From: Acanthochlamys bracteata
Taxonomy: Eukaryota; Streptophyta; Magnoliopsida; Pandanales; Velloziaceae
Reading direction: 5' to 3'
Assembly (NCBI GenBank): GCA_019914995.1
Contig: CM034134.1
Coordinates: 5,092,463 to 5,156,462 of the forward strand
DNA length: 64,000 nucleotides
Below are positions 56,824 to 64,000 of the stretch, in pieces (the stretch's first letter is position 1; each line of letters starts with the position of its first letter). The notes beneath the pieces were generated by a model. That model had not been told where the DNA came from. It did not search any database and saw only the letters and a program-made list of their open reading frames with translations. The translations under genes were made by a program, and so were the position numbers.

Positions 56824-58232
56824 TCATCTATCCTTTCCATTTACAAATTTTGCCAGAGATGCTTCTAGGTCGAGCTTCTTGCTTTGCAGACTTTTGTTTT
56901 CTTGAAGCAATCTTTGATTTTCTTCCATCATCTTAGTTTCTTTCACGTGCATATTGGTATAATCAGTCATGAATGGCTTAAGATCTGGAATGGTGGGATA
57001 TGACAGTCTATCCACCTCTCGACTCAGTGCCTCATTCAGCTCCTCAAGCTCAACAATTTTCTTTATCATGTCTATACTTGAGCTTTCTGTGCAGTTTGTT
57101 AGTTCTCCAGTCTTACATTCATTTAGTTTGATATGAAGCTTTTCGTTTATTTGAATCAAGCGTTTATTTTCAATATGAAGTGCATATAGTTTAGAGTTTA
57201 TATGGTCATAATCTGCATGCAGTGTGTCTTTTATAGCATCAGTTTTGTCTTCTAAGGTATTTTTTAATGCAAGTATTTATTTCTGTAGACATTCGTTTTC
57301 ATCCTTAAATTTATGCATGCATACCTTCATAGTTTTGCAGTCAGTTTTGGCACGTAGGTATTTAGCATACAGTTCGTCAAATACATCTTGTAATTGTTCG
57401 TTAGAGTCATCATAGTCAGTAGAATTTACCTCATTGTCATCTTCATGATCTGCCATCAGACATAAGTTGCTTTCTTTATTTTTCTCTGTCTCAGTCTGAC
57501 TGTCTTCTGATGAACTTTCGTCTTCATCGCTCCAAGCTGCCATAGGTCGTTTTCTTCTTGTGTCTTTGTATTTTGATCTCTTGAGCAATGGACATTCGTT
57601 CTTGAAGTGTCCTGGTTTGTTGCAATTGAAGCAGTTTGTGTCTTGTTTTCTTCTCCTCTATTGTTTCTTCCAAGACCCCTTCTTCTTCTCAACTTGTTTC
57701 TTCTGAGAAAACTTTTAAATTTACGGGTTAAGAGTGCAATGTCTTCATCAGAGGAGGAATCACTTACCTGCTGGTCGTTGATCTTTAATGCAATCCTTTC
57801 AGGACGTTCGTCAGTTTTCTTCAGTGACAGCTCCTTGGCCATTAGCTTGCCAATTAATTCATCTAGTGACATTTGAGGAAAAGTTGGATTTCCCTCTATG
57901 GCATCTACTTTAGATCCAAATGTTGGCAGCAAACATCTTAATATCTTCCATTTCAGTTCTTCGGGTTTGAAGACTTTTCCTAGATTCTTTAGAGGATTTG
58001 TAATGTTAGTGAATCTAGTAAACATTTTAGTAATTGACTCACTTCGGATTAATTTGAAGTTTTCATACTCATGCATGAGCAGGTTCACTCTGGTTTCCTT
58101 GACTTGAGTGGTTCCTTCATGCGTTACCTCTAGCTGATCCCATATTTCTTTGGCGGTGTTGCAAGCGCTGATTTGGTTGAACTCATTAGGATCTAGTGCA
58201 CAGTAGAGAAGGTTCATTGCTCTGTCATTCAT
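56824..58232 (-). pseudogene. gag region of SIRE copy 1
   Basis: It begins within the gag domain with MNDRAMNLLYCALDPNEFNQ and ISACNTAKEIWDQLEVTHEG, continues through LKWKILRCLLPTFGSKV and LSLDELIGKLMAKELSLKK, and has a zinc-knuckle region near 57600. An acidic stretch (ESSSEDSQTETEKNKESN) and a coiled-coil-like tail (56824-57159) follow. A long gag with coiled-coil and acidic segments is typical of SIRE/Maximus. It is broken in a few places. Confidence 0.88.
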
Positions 58233-58520
58233 TGATATGAGCTTGTTATCTTCATCATTTTATTCACGTTCAGCCTTGGGGATGCGTATTCCATCTGTGC
58301 CTGTTTGGGTTGGTACGATTGGTCCGTCTCGTATGATTTTTCATAGTGTGAAGTCTTGTGCCCGAATAAAGATTCTCATTTTGGTTTTCCAGTAGCCATA
58401 GTTTGTTCCATCAAAGAGTGGTGGTCTATTGGAAGATCTACCTTCAAAAGCTATAGGAACAAAGTTAGCTATAAGGATCTTTTACCTCAAGGTTGTTAGA
58501 CCTTTGATTTTAGGAGGGCT

Positions 58521-58532
58521 TCTCTGATACCA
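58521..58532 (-). promoter_or_regulatory. Primer-binding site of SIRE copy 1
   Basis: The minus strand reads TGGTATCAGAGA, two bases from the LTR end, fitting the initiator-methionine tRNA. Confidence 0.9.
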
Positions 58533-58534
58533 AT

Positions 58535-59975
58535 TGTTAGATTTTTCTGTAAGATTAACTCAAGAGGGTAGGGGTGAATTGAGTTAGTCAATAAAATTTT
58601 TATCAAATTTTGTTATCCTACTGGCAGCAAGCTTACAGCCGGCTGTGTCAATACTGTAACCTGCAGACAGAGAGAGTTAGAGTGTTTACTGACATAAGTA
58701 AGAAAGAGTAGCACTCAGGATATTTAACGTGGTTCGGCAAAACTCCTTTGCCTACATCCACGGTCGCTCTATCACCAGAGCCAAAGCTTCACTAAACCTT
58801 TAATAAGCTACAAATACACCTAGAGCAAAGTGCTTCACCAAGCACACTTGCTCTACCGGGTTTCTTCGCCAAGGCAATCCTAACAGCCTACTGGACACAC
58901 CTGTCTCCCTGGCTGATTTTCTAGCTCTATTACAAGGTTTAAGAGCTTATACCAAGCTCCACCTGAGCTTCCTTTTCTGATGCCCGCAGCACCACCTTCA
59001 CAATTGTCAGTAAAAGGTTACAGGAAAAGTAAACTGAAATTGAGCACAGGATCTATCTCATGAGGGTTATATGTTCATGAAGTGTTTCAGATGAGATGAT
59101 CAGAGAGGTTGCTGAGAGAGATTTTTTCAATGTGATCAGCAGCAAGTTTTTGATTGTTTGAGTAGAGTTGAATTCTTGTATGTTTCAGTTTTGCTTGTGT
59201 TCTCTCTACTGCCCTTTCTTCGTTGCTGTGACTCCCTTCTTATAGAGTTTCTTCTCTGTGTAGGAACCGTTGAGGAACGTTGCCGTTGGCGCTCTTTTTC
59301 GTTGGTGGTTCTTCACGTTCGAGAGGAAGTGGTTTTGTCCAGTGGTTAATCAACCGCTTCCAAGTTTCTTTCGGCTGTCTTTGTGCAAGGTCTCCGTAGC
59401 ATTAAATGCGTTGTAGAAATTTGAATTTGCCGATAGTGGTTAAAAGCTTGATGTAGCTAAGCTGCTGTCTGAGACTCGATGAGCTGATTTGGCTTGTCCA
59501 TATTTAATGCATCGCTGGTTGACTGCTTGACTTGATTAAAAACCTTGACTTGTATAATGTGCTTTCTTCTCTTGATTATTGAGCTTTCTATTTCTGTGAA
59601 ATTGAAGATGATTTGTGCTCGTTGTAGATCTTCTATTTGAATTGCTTCAGTGCGTTGTGAGTCAAGAAGATTTTTGAAGCAAAGAAAGTTTTGTTGCCGT
59701 TGAACCCAAAGCTCTGTTTCGAAACAGAGAGGTCTTCTTGTGCTTCAGTGGTTAAGCAGCTGACTGCAATGTGACTATGGCATCCTCTGTTCCGTATGCT
59801 GTTTAATTTGTAGTAGCATGACAGTTGGTTGTATGATGGCTGTTCTTATCTGCTGTAAATAAAATGATATTTGTTTGTCTTAATCCTGCAGAACATGTTT
59901 TCAAATTATTAGTCTAATATAAATCCTAATTCTTAATTCTTTGTTATCATCAAAATTATCCTTATAGTTTCAACA
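58535..59975 (-). mobile_element. 5' LTR of SIRE copy 1
   Basis: On the minus strand it starts TGTTGAAACTATAAGG, soon TTTTGATGATAACAAAG, and ends AAAAATCTAACA. The 1441 bp have TG...CA ends. It is the clearest reference in the window for the other SIRE LTR pieces (1-258, 21269-24012, 29808-31879). No 3' partner is present, so age cannot be read from LTR divergence. Confidence 0.88.
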
Positions 59976-60976
59976 ACCTCCTTACTTGAGTGCATGTTAT
60001 ACGCTGATAGCATTATGATGTGAGTCGGAGACATGATTTTATTTGATCGCTTGAACTGTAAGATTATAACTCTTCGGTGCATGACGTATGCTGCATTTAG
60101 TATGTTCGAGTGGATGACTCATAAAGGTATATTATTCGTATTGATAAACATATGCATACATGTAGATAATGTAAAGATGTGTGCTTGGTATATTTATTTA
60201 TGAGTACGTGAACATAAAAATGTAAAGATAGAGCACTCGCATAAAATAATCGCTTGATATGAGAGGAGGGTGTTATGTGCTGCATATCATGGTCCCTATA
60301 TCTGTCCTTACTAGAACTAGGACCGTATGGGAAGACCTAGAAGTAGGTAAGGCATGCTCTGATCTATGGATGCATTTGTGACATGTAGAGGAGTATGAAG
60401 ATAACAATTAGGTAATGCATTAGAAGCTTTAAATGGTGCATCCCTGATTTATTACCTCACTGAGACTTGGCTCAGCCTTTTCTTTCTTTGGCCTCCCTCA
60501 GTTATTGCAGGGCTAAGTTCGAGTTAGCGGACCTTATCGTGGATCGGAGAGATGTAATGATGGTATGTTATGCATTCTTATTTATTGTTTAGTTGGCTCT
60601 GTAACACTAGAAGGACTATACTATTCTTATCATTATTTGTAAATTATCGGCTTGACACCGATTATTGATTTATTTGTTATTTTTTCTTTTGTTAGGATGC
60701 ATTATCACAGGTAGCGGTTGTATAAGTCGTTTGGTCTTTCGTGTGTCTTTATGTTTGTGTTGTTGATACGAATTTGTGATATTATTATTGTGGTTTAACC
60801 GTTGAGTTTTCCCCTTGAATTTTCAAGAGAGGTTCTGTCAAAATTTTTATAAAATTTTTGGATCGTGCTGTTTTGAATCGATTTTGTGTTTGGCTTACTG
60901 GGCTAGGCCGAGTTTTGGGTTCCACTTGAGCTTGGTTTGGTCTAGTGCCGGTCATGGCCCGGATTGGGTCGTGACA
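59976..60976 (+). mobile_element. 3' part of a Tekay-related LTR
   Basis: Matches the last 700-800 bp of the Tekay LTR at 41000-41786. Shared wording includes ATTAGAAGC(C/T)(C/T)TAAATGGT, CACTGAG(T/A)CT(G/T)GGCTCA and the end GGTCGTGACA. It is clearly more diverged than the two LTRs of 39118-49308 are from each other. No primer-binding site follows, so it is a 3' or solo LTR. Its left part is cut off by SIRE copy 1. Confidence 0.75.
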
Positions 60977-63865
60977 GTATGAGATAAGTTCCTCCACTAC
61001 TGTTGATGCGACATTTGATGCTTTAGAGAAGAAGTTTGACATGATTGTCAATCTCGTGTCCAAAGATTTTAGAGGAGAGGGTTGTGAAATTGTGCTAACA
61101 TTGATTATATGACTCTTAATTGTCCTTTGAATGGCCCATATCCAGAACTTGCTTAGGAACAAGTCAATTAAATTAGCAATTATGAAAATTCTAGAAATGG
61201 TCCTTTTTCTAATACTTATAATCCTGGTTGGAGGCATCATCTAAATTTTTGTGGTCAAACAATAAGAATTCACAAAACCCAATTTCTACCTTGGAAAGCA
61301 CAAGCTTGGAAGATTGCATCTCATGTTAGTGAACGTGAGAGAGACAAGCTTCCTAGTCAACCCTAACATAATCATAGAAATCATAATGATGCCAAAGCTA
61401 TCATGACATTTAGAAATGACAAAAAGGTTGAAATGAGGTGAGAGATGTAGATACTAAATCTTCAAAGATAAGTCTCAAAGGGTTCGCATCAAAACAACCA
61501 TCCACCTCTGATTCTACCTACACTGAAACTCGACCTTATGTGCCTAAAGCTCCTTTTCCTGCACGCTTCATGTTTTCTAAGAAAGAGGATCAGTTAAAGG
61601 ATTTTATGAGGATGTTTAAAAGGTGAAAATCAAGAGACTTCTGTTAGATGCAATTAAGCAAATTTCAGCATATGCTAAGTTCTTAAAAGACATGCACTAG
61701 CAGGTTTCTCTTTGTAAAGGGGTAAGTGCAGTACTTCAAAAAAAAAAAAAAAAAACTAGCACAAAAACTCAAAGATCCAGCGAGCTTCACCATTCCCTGC
61801 TGCATAGGAAGTGTGAAGTATGAGAAGGCATTGTTGGATTTGGGAGCAAGCATAAATCTCATGCCCTACTCTGTTTATAGTGAGTTAAGTTTAGGCCAAC
61901 TCAATCCAACTTTTATGACTTTGCAACTTGCTGAGTTTAGTAAAGTTTCCTAGTGGTATTCTAGAGGATGTATTGGTGAAAGTTGATGAATTGATCTTGC
62001 CCGTTGATTTTGTAGTTTTAGATATGGAGGATATACCACGACATGCAAAGAAATTATTCATCATTTTAGTTCAACCTTTCATGGCTACTATTGGCACTAA
62101 TATAAATGTTAGGGAAGGAACACTTACTATGACTATTCATTGAAAAACTGTTGTGTTTAATGTTTTTAATGCAATTTCTTAAGGAGTTAGGTGATTGTTT
62201 CAGTATCAACTGAAAACATATATCATTCTTCAGAAAATGCTACTAATCTAGGAGAAATTCATGATCAAGAAATCCTTAATCAATGCATCAACTCAACTTT
62301 ATGCTACTTGTGATTCTTTATATGCTTATTCTATATGGTCATAAAAATTTGAGTCTTTGCCACTTTCAAGTAATAAGTTGATTCAATCTATTACAAAAGC
62401 TTGAGTTGAAAACATTTCCTAGTCGTCTGAAATATGCGTATCTTGGAATCATGAAATCCTTCCTGTGATTATTGCATCTGACCTTGACACTATTGAAAAA
62501 GAAAAATTAATTCGAGTACTGAGAATGCATAAGACTACGATTGGTTGGACTATAGCTGACATGAAGGGAATTAGCCCTACTAGGTGTACGCATCAGATCC
62601 TGTGTGAATGATACTAAACCTCATTGTGATGCTCAAAGGAGACTTTATCCCAACATGAAAGAAGTAGTAAAAGCTGAGGTGTTGAAACTTCTAAACGTTG
62701 GAGTTATCTATCCTATCTCAGACTAGAAGTGGATGAGTCTTGTACATGTTGTGCCTAAGAAGTCTAGAGTTACTGTGGTGAAAAATGATAGTAGTGAGTT
62801 AGTGCCCATGAGATTTAGTGACTGGCTGGCGGGTGTGTATTGATTATAGAAAGATTAATACTGTCACAAAGAAAGACCGTTTTCCTGTACCTTTTGTTGA
62901 CCAGATGCTTGAGAGATTTAGCTGGCCATAGTTACTAGTGTTTCTTAGATGGATATTCTGGGTACAACCAAGTTCTTAGAGCTTCTGAGGATCAAGAGAA
63001 TACCACATTTAGTTGTCCGTATGGAACTTACGCATATAGGTGCATGCCTTTTGGTTTATGCAATACACCTGCTACTTTCCACTTCTGCATGATGACAATC
63101 TCCGACATGGTAGAAAAAAATTACAGAGGTATTTATGGATGATTTTTCAGTCTTTGGGTCACACTTTGATGATTGTTTAAATAATCTCTCTTTAGTGTTG
63201 AAAAGATGCCAAGAAATCAATTTGGTTCTGAATTGGGAGAAGTGTCACTTTATGATTCGGAGAGGCATTGTCCTTGGACATATTGTCTCCCAAGAGAGTA
63301 TAGAGGTGGATAAGGCTGAGATTGATATTATTTCAAATCTTCCACCTTTGACCAATGTGAAAGAAGTGTACTCTTTCTTGGGACATGGTGGATTTATAAA
63401 AGATTTAATTTTTTGAGAATCACTAGATCTCTATGTAATTTGTTAGCAAAGGACACGGCTTTGATTTTAATCAAGACTTTTGGATGCTTTCAAGTTACTT
63501 AAGACTAAACTTACAGTAGCTCCCATTATAATGCCCATGATTGGAAATCCCTTTGAAATCCATGTGTGATGCCTCTAATTATGTTATAGGAGCTTTGCTA
63601 GACAGAGAGTGAATAAACGACTGCATGCTATACATTATGCAAATCGCACACTTAATGAAGCTCAAGTAAATTATTGCACTATTGAAAAACAGTTTCTTAT
63701 CAAGTAAATTATTGCACTATTGAAAAACAGTTTCTTACTATGGTATTTACATTAGAGAAGTTTAGGTCGTACTTGATTGGCTTCTAAAGTAACAATTTTC
63801 TTAGATCATGCAGCAATTAGATATCTATTGACTAAGAAAGATGCTAAGCCTAGATTGATTAGGTG
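60977..63865 (+). mobile_element. Athila-lineage gypsy fragment (end of gag to RNase H)
   Basis: The gag end is seen near 61200 (NTYNPGWRHH). Protease with [40 protein letters not shown] (61760-61880) and VDFVVLDME (62010) is diagnostic of Athila. Reverse transcriptase is recognised at 62870-63410 (CRMPFGLCNTPATF-like near 63045, FMDDFSVFG at 63133, VLGHIVSQESIEVDKAEID at 63270). RNase H reads RTLNEAQVNYCTIEKQFL and LEKFRSYLIG to about 63860. It lacks LTRs in the window and is broken in well over a dozen places. Athila extra frames, if any, lie outside. Confidence 0.88.
63662..63737 (+). repeat. 38-bp tandem duplication in Athila RNase H
   Basis: TCAAGTAAATTATTGCACTA and the following 18 bases are repeated at once, identically. 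The identity shows a recent event in an otherwise old copy. Confidence 0.92.
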
Positions 63866-64000
63866 GATCCAATGTTGTTAAAATCCTGATTTAAATCTTA
63901 AAATCCTACGATTTTATAATTTTACTTCAGCAAAACCATCCCGATCTTAGAAAAATCGTTTTACCGTTAAAATCGCACCTAGGTCGCGATCTTGATCGTA
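63866..64000. repeat. AT-rich dispersed repeat, copy B, cut by the window end
   Basis: It starts CCAATGTTGTTAAAATCCTG directly inside Athila RNase H sequence. It continues with CTTAAAATCCTACGATTTTA and GTTAAAATCGCACC, the same word set as 17186-17345. The other end is outside the window. Confidence 0.45.

Noticed and set aside
60785-61240. 151-residue minus-strand open frame
   Set aside because: It spans the junction of the Tekay-like LTR and the Athila gag remnant, whose coding runs on the other strand.

Overview
The window reads as gene-poor, repeat-dense chromosomal DNA of a eudicot plant, the kind found near a centromere or in a repeat-filled gap between genes. The evidence is the mix of plant-specific element lineages: SIRE/Maximus and Tork Ty1/copia, Tekay and another chromovirus, Athila Ty3/gypsy, and hAT transposons with BED zinc fingers. 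AT-rich spacers lie between them. I see no intact host gene, no rRNA or tRNA gene and no CRISPR array. The species cannot be named from this sequence.

Layout, left to right. 1-258 is the end of a SIRE-type LTR lying in the RNase H part of a broken Tork copy (259-2168, minus). 3283-5869 is a decayed hAT element with a perfect 8-bp target duplication. 6161-8650 is the 3' half of another hAT-like element with a higher-order minisatellite. 8742-16391 is a third, large hAT element (minus). Its transposase is interrupted by a 1.4-kb Harbinger-like element (11808-13243) that carries a piece of a host AAA+ ATPase gene of the WRNIP1/MgsA family. 17346-18452 is a gypsy fragment. 18453-24012 and 24013-31879 are two decayed minus-strand SIRE copies, the first apparently inserted in the second. 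The first has a 726-bp tandem duplication inside its LTR; the second has a 191-bp triplication in its reverse transcriptase/RNase H region. About 32390-34260 is a deletion derivative of a chromovirus, with a doubled hairpin repeat in its 3' half.

34261-39117 is AT-rich spacer with a second copy of the hAT-like tail. 39118-49308 is the largest unit, a Tekay-lineage gypsy element (plus) with a full 5' LTR, gag, pol, a chromodomain-like tail and a truncated 3' LTR. 49309-51135 is spacer. 51136-52905 is a short Tork copy (plus). 52906-59975 is the best preserved SIRE copy (minus). 59976-60976 is the end of a Tekay-related LTR (plus). 60977-63865 is an Athila fragment (plus), itself interrupted by a small AT-rich repeat that runs off the window.

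The genes do not form a pathway. They are layers of nested insertions. The most interesting object is the gene-carrying DNA transposon at 11808-13243: a host DNA-repair gene piece inside a TIR element, inside a hAT transposase gene. Other points worth checking are the extra 3' reading frame kept in two SIRE copies, the tandem duplications inside retroelements, and the hairpin doublet of the chromovirus derivative. All retroelement copies are broken fossils. Assignments rest on reading translated motifs by eye; no database search was run.
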